NCBI RefSeq assembly: GCF_964222135.1
Contig: NZ_CAXQBR010000029.1
Coordinates: 1-64,000 of the forward strand
DNA from: Euzebya sp.
GTDB lineage: Bacteria; Actinomycetota; Nitriliruptoria; Euzebyales; Euzebyaceae
Length of the DNA stretch: 64,000 bases
Reading direction: 5' to 3'
The position numbers and the translations under genes were made by a program. Below the pieces are notes generated by a model. It was not told the origin of the DNA. It did no database searches and worked only from the letters and a program-made list of their open reading frames with translations. This document shows positions 1 through 6,802 of this stretch, in pieces. Every line of letters begins with the position of its first letter. Within the stretch, counting starts at the first letter, position 1.

Positions 1-475
1 CCGTGAGCGCCCACAACACCGACACCGACTTGGGGACGCTGAACGTCAAGTCAAACCCCGCCACCGCACGACGGGACCGCCGCTTCCACTCCTCCGCCGT
101 GATCCGTGCGACGGCGGCCGCGCGGGCATCGTCGTCCAGGTTCGTGTCGAGCCTGGCGACGCGGCCGGCGATCCGCTCCGCCCGAGTGCGGTACTGGGGG
201 TAGGCGCGTCCCAACGGATCGCCTGTGAGCGGATCGCGGCCATGGCCGAGCAGGCGTGCCACCTGCTCCTCGGTGACCACCGCACCTGCTTGCAGCTGCC
301 CGCTGCCCAGGCCGGGCAGCCCTGAGCCGAGCCACCGTCCTGGTGGGCAGCCCTCGACGGTGTAGTAGTCGACCAGCCCACGTCCGGGCTCGCGGACGGC
401 GTCGCCGACGGCGACGGAGTTCAGCAGGTACCGGTAGCCGGCGCCGGCGGTCATCACCCGCATCGACACCGGCAC
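1..475 (-). CDS. MobF (TrwC/TraA-type) conjugative relaxase, N-terminal part
   Basis: The gene reads leftwards off the window, so only about 158 N-terminal residues are visible. Relaxases of this family nick the transfer origin and stay bound to the DNA during conjugation. After the start I read MRVMTAGAGYRYLL, then DYYTVEG with the tyrosine pair expected near the catalytic site, then PPGRWLGSGLPGLG, and finally GFDLTFSVPKSVSVLWAL, the hallmark of the TrwC relaxase domain. I chose the GTG at 475 because a GGGGTGG stretch lies five bases upstream; the ATG at 463 is the alternative. Together with the nearby Xis-like gene and tRNA fragment it marks an integrated conjugative or mobilisable element. 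Whether the rest is intact cannot be seen. Confidence 0.85.
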   Translation of the reverse strand, partial: MPVSMRVMTAGAGYRYLLNSVAVGDAVREPGRGLVDYYTVEGCPPGRWLGSGLPGLGSGQLQAGAVVTEEQVARLLGHGRDPLTGDPLGRAYPQYRTRAERIAGRVARLDTNLDDDARAAAVARITAEEWKRRSRRAVAGFDLTFSVPKSVSVLWALT

Positions 476-826
476 CCGGACCACCCCGAGATGTGTTCCA
501 CACCTCACAGGTGCACCACCGCTCCCTGGCCTCCTCGATCTGCCAGAGGTGTGTCCGGTCGTCAGGAGGTGGGGTGACGCGGTGGGGCCGGGGACCGTGC
601 GCGAGCAGGACAGCGGGCGTCGACGAGGATTCTTCAGATTCGCTGACACAGACGGGGTGGTTGTCCCGTCTGAACAGAGCGTGGAGCGTGAAGACGCCAG
701 GAGCGCAGACCGGCGGCCCAATCCGATCTGCACGGGGGCCCTACGGTGGTGCCAACTGGGCACCCGACGTGCGACCTGCGACACGCGATCCACACATCCC
801 GGACCGGCACGATCAGGAGCACGTGC
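476..826. other. Intergenic region between divergent relaxase and xis genes
   Basis: No convincing gene lies in these 351 bases; the open frames have no recognisable protein pattern. The stretch holds an 8-bp perfect inverted repeat (649-672) and must carry the start signals of the two divergent genes. A transfer origin would be plausible next to a relaxase gene, but I see nothing that proves one. Confidence 0.4.
649..672. repeat. 8-bp perfect inverted repeat
   Basis: Arms CAGACGGG (649-656) and CCCGTCTG (665-672) enclose an 8-base loop. It lies between the divergent relaxase and xis genes, a position that would suit a terminator, an operator or part of a transfer origin. The sequence does not separate these. 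Confidence 0.4.
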
Positions 827-1042
827 ATGACCCCGCCCGACACCGCCAGTCCCGACCGGCTCATGACCATCGCCCAGGTTGCTGACCGCCTTGGCGTCGA
901 GGTCCGCCACATGCGCCGCCTCGTCCACGAACGCCGCATCCCATACATCAAGTGGGGCCACCTCCTCCGCTTCGACCCAGACGACATCGAGACCTGGATC
1001 GACGCCAACCGCCATCACGCCGTCGCACGGCGTGGCCGTTGA
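827..1042 (+). CDS. Excisionase-type helix-turn-helix DNA-binding protein
   Basis: A 71-residue protein of the MerR-like helix-turn-helix 'excisionase family' type. Residues from about 13 onward (LMTIAQVADRLGVEVRHMRR) form the DNA-binding helices, followed by the family's IPYIKWGHLLRFDPDDIETW wing and the typical tail. Such proteins act as Xis, directing the integrase towards excision, or as small regulators of integrated elements. The ATG at 827 has AGGAG seven bases upstream. It points towards the tRNA-derived attachment site 150 bp downstream, where an integrase would normally be expected but is absent. A regulator role unrelated to excision is possible. Confidence 0.75.
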   Translation: MTPPDTASPDRLMTIAQVADRLGVEVRHMRRLVHERRIPYIKWGHLLRFDPDDIETWIDANRHHAVARRGR

Positions 1043-1191
1043 GCACGCCAGCCTGTGGGCCTCTGAACGTCCCGATACGCGTGCCACCTACGTGCCATAA
1101 GCAGTGGTCTACGGGGGTGTTTGGCGGATCGTCGAGGTTCGGCCAAACCTGCTCTGACCTGCACTTTTGCTGTGGGAGCACACCCGTCAGA

Positions 1192-1238
1192 ACTGCCTTA
1201 CAAGCAGGAGGTCGGGGGTTCGAGCCCCTCAGCGCCCA
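1192..1238 (+). other. Attachment-site core: 3' half of a tRNA-Val(TAC) gene
   Basis: These 47 bases match tRNA positions 27-73. The anticodon stem has four pairs closing the loop CTTACAA (anticodon TAC, Val). A five-base variable region AGGTC follows, then a T arm with stem GGGGG/CCCTC around TTCGAGC, then the 3' acceptor strand AGCGCCC plus A. The 5' half (acceptor strand GGGCGCT and a D arm) is missing upstream, so this cannot be a working tRNA. Site-specific integrases that target tRNA genes leave exactly such a 3' duplicate at one end of the element. I read it as the boundary between the element on the left and chromosome on the right. Confidence 0.7.
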
Positions 1239-1277
1239 CTGATGGCATGGCCATCGCTGACCTCCGGCCCCTCCCTG

Positions 1278-1451
1278 CGCCCGCGGTGCGATGGCGGGCA
1301 TCCCTGAGCGGCGACGTCCCCGTCGTGCACCCGCGGTGCGTTGACGGGTCGCTGAATGCCGCTTGCGCTCCCACTGTGCGCCCGCGGTGCGATGGCGGGC
1401 GGCGGCGCTGTACGCGGCCGCACGCGAGGCGCCCGCGGTGCGATCGCGAGG
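1278..1451. repeat. Four spaced hairpin-forming repeats, 50-51 bp period
   Basis: Copies start near 1278, 1328, 1379 and 1430. The core CCCGCGGTGCG is identical in all four. Copies 1 and 3 continue as ATGGCGGGC, giving a small hairpin (arms GCCCGC/GCGGGC, 9-base loop); copies 2 and 4 are degenerate on that side. The array starts about 40 bp outside the attachment core. Confidence 0.65.
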
Positions 1452-1508
1452 TGGCTCCCGGGGGACCCGGCCCTGCGCGCCCGACGCGGTCCCCCCCGGT
1501 TTGATGCA

Positions 1509-1552
1509 CGATCGGGGCCTCCTTCGCCCAGAGGCGATGTAGGCCCCGATCG
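1509..1552. terminator. 12-bp perfect inverted repeat
   Basis: Arms CGATCGGGGCCT (1509-1520) and AGGCCCCGATCG (1541-1552) enclose 20 bases. No T-run follows. The left arm plus two bases recurs at 34719-34732 in the 5' part of hisH, so this may belong to a dispersed repeat family and need not be a simple terminator. Confidence 0.45.
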
Positions 1553-1800
1553 CGCCCACATACGGCGTGCCCACGTGTGCACGGCATCGGGACCACCCGC
1601 GCCCCCTGCGTCGGCTGGATCTCCCACCACCGCCACGTGACCTCGGCCAGGACCTCGCGGAGTGGCTCCTCGAGGTCGCTCGGATCATCAAGAGCTCGGT
1701 CCGAGTCCCGGCCCGCCAGGCCACCGACCCGTCGGCGACCTCGTCGGACGGCGCATGATGAGGTCCTGCGACCAGTCCCCGGGTGTGATGGGAACCAGCG

Positions 1801-2424
1801 ATGCCGACGAACTTCGACGACAGGGCCGAGACCTGGGACGACGATCCCGCCAAGGTCGACCGTGCCCGGGTGGTGGCCGCGGCCATCCGGGCGTCCGTGC
1901 CGCTCACGCCGTCGACGCGGCTGCTCGAGTACGGGGCGGGGACCGGGCTGGTGTCCCAGACCCTGGCCGGCCACGTCGGACCGATCACGCTGGCGGAGCC
2001 GTCCGCCGGCATGCGGAGGGTGATGCTCGCCAAGGTCGCCGCGGGGACGTTGCCGGACGACGCCAGGATCTGGGACCTCGACCTGGCCACCGGTGCGGTG
2101 CCCGACGAGCGGTTCGACCTCGTCGCCACCGTCATGACCCTCCACCACATCCCCGACCTGGCCCCGGTGCTGCGCGGGTTCGCCACCCTCCTGCAGGACG
2201 GCGGGCACCTCTGCGTCGTCGACCTCGAGGCGGAGGACGGCTCGTCCCACTCGACCGACCCGGGGTTCGACGGCCACCACGGCTTCGAGGTCGCTGCCCT
2301 GCAGGACGAGCTGCGCGTGGCCGGCTTCAGCGACGTGCACGTCGAGCGGTGCCACGAGATCGAGAAGGACGGCGCCAGCTACCCGCTGTTCCTCGCCACC
2401 GCCGTGGTCAGATCCGAGGGATGA
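1801..2424 (+). CDS. Class I SAM-dependent methyltransferase
   Basis: A 207-residue Rossmann-fold methyltransferase. Motif I, LLEYGAGTG, is at about residues 41-49; a later strand reads FDLVATVMTLHHIPD, a common motif IV region in small-molecule methyltransferases; and VLRGFATLLQDGGHLCVVD matches the motif preceding the C-terminal strand pair. The N-terminal FDDRAETWDDDP is typical of the family that methylates small metabolites or tellurite/arsenite-like substrates, but the substrate cannot be inferred. A GGGAA lies a few bases upstream of the ATG. The gene stands alone ahead of the DUF2975 promoter; the arsenic cluster downstream is separated by several genes, so a link to arsenic is not supported. 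Confidence 0.85.
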   Translation: MPTNFDDRAETWDDDPAKVDRARVVAAAIRASVPLTPSTRLLEYGAGTGLVSQTLAGHVGPITLAEPSAGMRRVMLAKVAAGTLPDDARIWDLDLATGAVPDERFDLVATVMTLHHIPDLAPVLRGFATLLQDGGHLCVVDLEAEDGSSHSTDPGFDGHHGFEVAALQDELRVAGFSDVHVERCHEIEKDGASYPLFLATAVVRSEG

Positions 2425-2434
2425 CCATCTTCTA

Positions 2435-2468
2435 TTGACAATCGATAGGCAGCTATCGACAATCGATT
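2435..2468 (+). promoter_or_regulatory. Leaderless promoter and palindromic operator of the DUF2975/HTH pair
   Basis: TTGACA (2435-2440), a 17-base spacer and GACAAT (2458-2463) form a good -35/-10 pair. Transcription should start about 7 bases later, at or next to the ATG at 2470. Inside it lie TCGATAG (2442-2448) and CTATCGA (2453-2459) as an inverted repeat, plus AATCGATT (2461-2468) and ATCGAT (2441-2446). A repressor bound here would cover both promoter elements. Confidence 0.6.
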
Positions 2469-2469
2469 G

Positions 2470-2949
2470 ATGGCTACGGCGCATCGGGTGGTCGCCACCC
2501 TCAGGATCCTGCTCGCGCTCGCGTTCGCTGCGTCCCTCCTCGCCCAGGTCGTCGTCGTGCCAGCGGTGTGGGCCCGCGTGGCGGAGCGCACCCCGGAGCT
2601 CGCCTACCTGCGGTGGCCGACCCTCGTCGTCGCGGTGCTGGAGCTGGTCTGCGTCGAGGTGGTGATCGTCTGCACCTGGCGGCTGCTCGCACTGGTCCGG
2701 CGTGACCGCATCTTCGACGAGGGAGCCTTCGCCTGGGTCGACGCGATCGTCGGCGCGGTGGCCGTCGGCTGGGTGCTGATGCTGGCCACGTTCGGCTACG
2801 TGGCGGCCACCTGGGACGGGCCGGGTCTCGTCGCCGCGCTCGGGGTCGTGCTGCTCGCCGGCGCGGTCCTCGGCCTCCTCGTCGTGGTCATGCGCGCCCT
2901 GCTGGTGCAGGCCACGACCCTGCGGTCGGACCTCGAGGGGGTCATCTGA
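2470..2949 (+). CDS. DUF2975 family membrane protein
   Basis: A 159-residue protein with four hydrophobic segments, consistent with a four-helix inner-membrane protein of the DUF2975 type. Visible family features are a charged loop around RRDRIFDEGAFAWVD between helices two and three and the overall length. Its function is unknown. The ATG at 2470 is preferred over the in-frame TTG at 2467 because no ribosome-binding site is present and the promoter places the transcript start there. Its stop overlaps the ATG of the following HTH gene by one base, a pairing well known for DUF2975 and YozG-like regulators, which suggests joint autoregulated expression. Confidence 0.75.
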   Translation: MATAHRVVATLRILLALAFAASLLAQVVVVPAVWARVAERTPELAYLRWPTLVVAVLELVCVEVVIVCTWRLLALVRRDRIFDEGAFAWVDAIVGAVAVGWVLMLATFGYVAATWDGPGLVAALGVVLLAGAVLGLLVVVMRALLVQATTLRSDLEGVI

Positions 2950-3155
2950 TGCCGATCGTCGTGCGCCTCGACGTCGAGCTCGCCAAGCACAAGATGGGGG
3001 TGGGGGAGTTCGCCGAGCGGGTCGGCCTGACCCCCGCGAACGTGGCGGTGCTGAAGAACGGGCGGGCCAAGGCGGTCCGGTTCTCGACCCTCGACGCGAT
3101 GTGCCGCGTCCTGGGCTGCCAGCCCGGCGACCTCCTCGAGTGGGTGGAGGAGTGA
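2949..3155 (+). CDS. YozG-like Cro/CI-type HTH regulator
   Basis: A 68-residue single-domain XRE/Cro protein. The helix-turn-helix runs through MGVGEFAERVGLTPANVAVL, followed by KNGRAKAVRFSTLDAMCRVL and the family ending CQPGDLLEW. It is translationally coupled to the DUF2975 gene and probably represses the shared promoter through the ATCGAT-type half sites at 2441-2468; that link is inferred from position and family habit. The GTG of the next gene overlaps its stop by three bases. Confidence 0.85.
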   Translation: MPIVVRLDVELAKHKMGVGEFAERVGLTPANVAVLKNGRAKAVRFSTLDAMCRVLGCQPGDLLEWVEE

Positions 3156-4267
3156 ACGGCCAGACCGACGTCCTCGTCGTCGGCGCCGGCCTGGCGGGGC
3201 TGCACACCGCGACCCGACTGGCCGAGCTCGGGCACGCCGTCCACCTGGTCGAGCGGCGACCGACGCTCTCCGGGACGATCCGGACGACAGGGATCTTCGT
3301 CCGCCGGACCCTCGACGACTTCGACCTGCCCACCGCACACCTCGGACCGCCGATCCGCCGGGTCGTCCTGTACCCGCCCGACCGGCGACGCCCGGTGGTC
3401 CTCGAGAGCGACCGCGACGAGTACCGCGTCGGCGACATGGGCCCCCTGTACGAGGCGACCGCCGACCGGGCCGCGCGGGCCGGGGTGCACCTCGCCCTCG
3501 GCACCCGGTACGCCGGCCGACACCTCGACACCCACGCGCTGGACACGCCGACCGGCCCGGCCGCCGTCCGGGCGCGGTTCGTCGTCGGCGCCGACGGGGC
3601 TCGCTCGCACGTCGCGCGGCACCTCGGCCTCGACCGGAACCGCCACCTCATCGTCGGGGCCGAGGAGGTGTACGCCACCACCGGCCCCGTCGGCCCGCCG
3701 ACCTTCCACTGCGTCCTCGACCCCTCCCTCGCACCGGGCTACCTGGCCTGGGTCGTCGACGACGGCGCGCACGCCCACGTGGGGGTGGCCGGATACCCCG
3801 ACCGCTTCAGCTGCGGGATGGTGCGCACCCTAGACCGCTTCGCGGCCTCCGCACCGGGCCTGCCGGCGGCGCGCCGCACCGGTCAGGTCGAGCGACGGGG
3901 CGGGCCGATCCCCGTCGGCGGCCTGCTGCGGGGGATCGCCAGCCCGGACGGGCTGCTGGTCGGCGACGCCGCAGGGGCGGTCTCGCCCCTCACCGCCGGT
4001 GGGCTGGACCCCTGCCTGCGGCTGTCCGAGCTGGCCGCAGAGGTGCTGGACGACGCGCTCAGGACCGGCCGACGCGACCGGCTGGCCCGCTACGACGGGG
4101 CTGCCCTGCGCGCTCGGTTCCGCGGTCGCCTGCTCCTGCGGCGGGGCCTGTCGCTGGTCCGCACGCCCGCGCTCGCCAGCGCGTCGTTCGTGCCCCTGCG
4201 CACCCCCGCCGGGCGAGCCGCAGCCCGACGCATCCTGTTCGGGGACCGGTCCTTCCCGACGCCATGA
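3152..4267 (+). CDS. FAD-dependent oxidoreductase, geranylgeranyl reductase-like
   Basis: A 371-residue flavoprotein of the p-hydroxybenzoate hydroxylase / geranylgeranyl reductase superfamily. The N terminus carries VLVVGAGLAGLHTA, the dinucleotide-binding GxGxxG at about residues 11-16, with an acidic residue after the second strand (HLVERR). FVVGADGARSHVAR matches the DG motif, and LLVGDAAGAVSPLTAGG the GD motif that binds the flavin ribityl chain. The substrate is unknown; relatives reduce isoprenoid double bonds or hydroxylate aromatics. The GTG at 3152 overlaps the stop of the HTH gene; GTG 3140 is also in frame. It may share the upstream transcript. Confidence 0.75.
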   Translation: MNGQTDVLVVGAGLAGLHTATRLAELGHAVHLVERRPTLSGTIRTTGIFVRRTLDDFDLPTAHLGPPIRRVVLYPPDRRRPVVLESDRDEYRVGDMGPLYEATADRAARAGVHLALGTRYAGRHLDTHALDTPTGPAAVRARFVVGADGARSHVARHLGLDRNRHLIVGAEEVYATTGPVGPPTFHCVLDPSLAPGYLAWVVDDGAHAHVGVAGYPDRFSCGMVRTLDRFAASAPGLPAARRTGQVERRGGPIPVGGLLRGIASPDGLLVGDAAGAVSPLTAGGLDPCLRLSELAAEVLDDALRTGRRDRLARYDGAALRARFRGRLLLRRGLSLVRTPALASASFVPLRTPAGRAAARRILFGDRSFPTP

Positions 4268-4280
4268 CGGGGCCTCCCCC

Positions 4281-4330
4281 CGACTGACCCCCCCCGACTG
4301 GCCTCACCCCCGACTGGCCTCACCCCCGAC
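4281..4330. repeat. Short tandem repeat between convergent genes
   Basis: CGACTG-type units start at 4281, 4295, 4311 and 4327; the last two full units (CGACTGGCCTCACCCC) are identical and 16 bp long. The array fills the gap between the convergent oxidoreductase and permease genes and overlaps the end of the permease. Confidence 0.65.
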
Positions 4331-5579
4331 CGCTCGCGCCGACCGTCCGGCGTGCGACGGCCCACACCAGGGATCCCGCGGCGAGCAGCGCCGCACCGCC
4401 GACGACCGCCACCGGGGGGAGGGTGAGCGCCAGGACCGCGCAGAGGGCCACGCCCAGGCCGGCCAGCCAGCGTGGCCAGCGGCGCTCGGCACCCCGCAGC
4501 GTGAACGCCGACGCGTTGGCGAGGCCGTAGTAGGTCAGCACGGCGAGCGAGCTGAAGCCGATCGCGCCGCGCAGGTCCGCGACGAGCACGATCGCGATCA
4601 CGATCGCGGCAGCCGCGACCTCGGCGTGGTGCGGGGTGCGGTGGGTGGGGTGGACGGCATCCAACCAGCCGGGCAGCTCGCGGCGGCGGGCCATCGCCAG
4701 CGTCGTGCGGCTGACCCCCGCGAGCAGGGACAGCAGCACACCCCCCGCCGCGACCGCGGCCCCGACGCGCACCACCGGTTCGAGCGCCGACCACCCGCCG
4801 GCGGCCACGACGTCCGCCAGCGGCGCGCGAGATCCCGCCAGACCCTCGGCACCCACCGCCCGCAGGCCGGTGCCCAGCACCACCGCGTACACCGCGACGA
4901 CGATCCCGAGGGCGAGCGGGATCGCCCGCGGGATGGTGCGGGCCGGGTCGGCGACCTCCTCCCCGAGCGTGGCGATGCGGGCGTAGCCGGCGAAGGCGAA
5001 GAAGAGCAGGCCCGCGCCCTGCAGGACGCCCCACGGGCTGGTCGGCGCTGCGCCGGCGGACGACGGCGGGACGGCGTCCCCGCCGACCAGCGCAGCGGCG
5101 ACCACCAGGGCGAGCACCACCAGGACGACTGCCACGATCACGCGGGTCAGCCGGGCGGTCTTCTCCACGCCGCGGTAGTTGACGGCGGTCAGCGCGACGA
5201 CCGCGGCGATGCCGATCGGTCGGGCGAGGTCCGGCGCCACGTAGGCGCCGACGGTCAGCGCCATCGCCGCGAGGCTGGCGGTCTTGCCGACGACGAAGCT
5301 CCAGCCGGCGAGGAACCCCCAGTAGCCGCCGAGGCGCTCGCGGGCGTAGACGTAGGTCCCGCCGGCTTCGGGGTGGAGCGCGGCGAGCTGCGCGGAGGAG
5401 GTCGCGTTGCAGTACGCCACGACCGCGGCGAGGCCGAGGCTGACGAGCACCCACCCCCCGGCCGCCGCGGTCGCAGGACCTGGGGCGGCGAAGACGCCGG
5501 CGCCCAGCATGGCCCCGAGCCCGATCACCACCGCATCCCCCGTGCGGAGGCGCCGCGCCAACCGCGTCACGCCGCTCAC
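4320..5579 (-). CDS. APC superfamily amino acid permease
   Basis: A 419-residue integral membrane protein with about twelve hydrophobic segments. The first helix contains IGLGAMLGAGVF, the glycine-rich unwound segment typical of APC transporters, and EEVADPARTIPRAIPLAL is the conserved loop after helix six. Family members exchange or import amino acids using proton or substrate gradients. The GTG start overlaps the stop of the VOC gene by four bases (GTGA), making it the last gene of the arsenic-type cluster. Its place there is unexplained; it may merely share the transcript. The substrate cannot be read from sequence. Confidence 0.85.
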   Translation of the reverse strand: MSGVTRLARRLRTGDAVVIGLGAMLGAGVFAAPGPATAAAGGWVLVSLGLAAVVAYCNATSSAQLAALHPEAGGTYVYARERLGGYWGFLAGWSFVVGKTASLAAMALTVGAYVAPDLARPIGIAAVVALTAVNYRGVEKTARLTRVIVAVVLVVLALVVAAALVGGDAVPPSSAGAAPTSPWGVLQGAGLLFFAFAGYARIATLGEEVADPARTIPRAIPLALGIVVAVYAVVLGTGLRAVGAEGLAGSRAPLADVVAAGGWSALEPVVRVGAAVAAGGVLLSLLAGVSRTTLAMARRRELPGWLDAVHPTHRTPHHAEVAAAAIVIAIVLVADLRGAIGFSSLAVLTYYGLANASAFTLRGAERRWPRWLAGLGVALCAVLALTLPPVAVVGGAALLAAGSLVWAVARRTVGASGRG

Positions 5580-6007
5580 CCGCCGGCGGCGGCCGGCTGG
5601 AACAGCTCGACGAGGTTGCCGGCCGGGTCCTGGACCAGGATCTGGGAGCCGCCGGGTCCCGTCACCACGTCGTTCCGGAACGCGACACCCCCTCCGCGGA
5701 GACGGGCGACCTCGCGGGCCAGGTCATCGACCACCAGGTGGATCCGGTTCCAGCCGCCCGGCCCGGGGAGGTCGCCGTCCGGCATCGGCCGCCCCGCGGA
5801 GCTCCTCGGCCCGCTCAGCAGCAGCCGCAGGTGGCCGCGCACCGCATCGGCGAAGGCCGGCAGGGCGACGGTGCCGGCGGTGAAGCCGAAGTGGGTGGTG
5901 TAGAAGTCGAGGGCCCGCTCGACGTCGTCGACCATGTAGCGCACGTGCACGGTCGGCCCGGAGATCGGGTCCTGGCGGGTCGGGTCAGCGGACATCTCAG
6001 CGGCCAT
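5576..6007 (-). CDS. VOC (glyoxalase/dioxygenase-fold) protein
   Basis: A 143-residue protein with one vicinal-oxygen-chelate unit pair: VHVRYMVDDVERALDFYTTH at the first strand-helix and WNRIHLVVDDL plus ILVQDPAGNLVELFQP at the second. VOC proteins often accompany ars genes; a known example is the C-As lyase ArsI, which acts on methylarsenite using vicinal cysteines. This protein has no cysteine, so an ArsI role is not supported. The ATG at 6007 has GAGGAGG six bases upstream and overlaps the preceding gene by 11 bp. Metal ligands are not certain; the substrate is unknown. Confidence 0.75.
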   Translation of the reverse strand: MAAEMSADPTRQDPISGPTVHVRYMVDDVERALDFYTTHFGFTAGTVALPAFADAVRGHLRLLLSGPRSSAGRPMPDGDLPGPGGWNRIHLVVDDLAREVARLRGGGVAFRNDVVTGPGGSQILVQDPAGNLVELFQPAAAGG

Positions 6008-6767
6008 CGGGGTCCTCCTCGTCAGCAGGGGTGGAGAGCTCGTCGAGCAGCACGCCGACGCGGTCCTCGAGCTCGGCGGCGGTCCGGGCGAACGCGTCGT
6101 AGCGGTCCGCCTCCTCGGCGTCCGCGGGGTTGGGCGTGCTCCAGTGCGACGCGGTCGCACCCGGCAGCTCGGGGCACACCTCCCGGACCTTGTCGCAGAG
6201 GGTGATCACGCGGTCGACGGGGTGGTCGACCACCTCGTCGAGGTGTCGGCTCGTCGCCGTCGAGATGTCGATGCCGCGCTCGGCCATCACCTGGACGGCG
6301 TAGGGGTGCACAGGCTTCGGGTGGCTCCCCGCGCTACGGGCCTGGACCGCGCCGTCGGAGAGGTGGACGGCCAGGGCCTCGGCCATCTGCGAGCGAGCGC
6401 TGTTGCCGGTGCAGAGGAACAGCACGCGTCGGGGTGGTCCCGTGAAGCGGCGCGGTCCACGGCGGCGGGTCAGGTGCAGCGAGGGCGTGAGCTGCGCACC
6501 GGCCGTGGCCAGCAGCTCACCGCACCGCTGGACCTCGAGGCGGTAGTAGGTGTCGCGCCCGTCCGCGGTGCTCCGGCGGGTGGACACGATCCCGGCGCGC
6601 CGCAGCTGCGCCAGGTGGTAGGAGACCAGGTTCTGGGGGCTGCCGATGCGCTGGACCAGCTCGCCGACGCGCGCATCGGTGCGGGCCAGCTCCTGCAGGA
6701 GGCGCCAACGCCGGTCGTCGCCGAGCAGCCGCAGGGCCGCGGGGCCGGTCACCGTCGTCGCCGTCAT
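5997..6767 (-). CDS. ArsR-type HTH fused to arsenate reductase/LMW phosphatase (fusion 1)
   Basis: A 256-residue two-domain protein. Residues 1-90 form an ArsR-like winged helix (LVSYHLAQLRRAGIVSTRRS is the recognition region). Residues 113-250 are a low-molecular-weight phosphatase/ArsC domain with the P-loop LFLCTGNSARSQMAE. C119, C191 and C198 (LCDKVREVC) match the three-cysteine relay of thioredoxin-coupled arsenate reductases, so this domain looks catalytically competent. The HTH domain lacks the ELCVCDL metal-binding motif of classical ArsR. It may combine arsenic-responsive control with arsenate reduction. The start is ATG 6767 or GTG 6779; neither has a clear Shine-Dalgarno. Confidence 0.8.
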   Translation of the reverse strand: MTATTVTGPAALRLLGDDRRWRLLQELARTDARVGELVQRIGSPQNLVSYHLAQLRRAGIVSTRRSTADGRDTYYRLEVQRCGELLATAGAQLTPSLHLTRRRGPRRFTGPPRRVLFLCTGNSARSQMAEALAVHLSDGAVQARSAGSHPKPVHPYAVQVMAERGIDISTATSRHLDEVVDHPVDRVITLCDKVREVCPELPGATASHWSTPNPADAEEADRYDAFARTAAELEDRVGVLLDELSTPADEEDPDGR

Positions 6768-6786
6768 CCACGCGGACACTACATCA

Positions 6787-6802
6787 ATGCAGATGGATGC
6801 AT
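6787..6802. promoter_or_regulatory. Possible ArsR-type operator
   Basis: ATGCA (6787-6791) and TGCAT (6798-6802) form an inverted repeat with a six-base centre, just ahead of fusion 1 and overlapping the end of the aquaporin gene. ArsR/SmtB proteins bind short imperfect palindromes of this kind. The assignment rests on position only. Confidence 0.35.

Larger units (their letters stand above)
1239..1800. other. Gene-poor region with hairpin repeats
   Basis: No gene is supported in these 562 bases. The region holds four spaced repeats (1278-1451) and a 12-bp inverted repeat (1509-1552). From about 1560 to 1760 both strands stay open; the minus frame contains LREVLAEVTWRWWEIQP, which looks protein-like. 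It has no clear start and runs on through the repeats and the tRNA fragment, so I do not call it. Confidence 0.4.

Noticed and set aside
1192-1238. Functional tRNA-Val gene
   Set aside because: The 5' acceptor strand and D arm are missing upstream, so it cannot fold as a tRNA.
1278-1451. CRISPR-like array
   Set aside because: The spacing looks CRISPR-like, but there are only four copies, two are degenerate, and no cas gene is near. I report it as phased repeats.
1567-1758. Protein-like frames on both strands
   Set aside because: Both strands stay open with GC-rich third positions, but neither frame has a credible start, ribosome-binding site or family pattern, and the minus frame runs on through the repeats and the tRNA fragment.
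5576-6007. ArsI C-As lyase
   Set aside because: It is a VOC protein in an arsenic-type cluster, but it contains no cysteine and ArsI needs vicinal cysteines for trivalent organoarsenicals.
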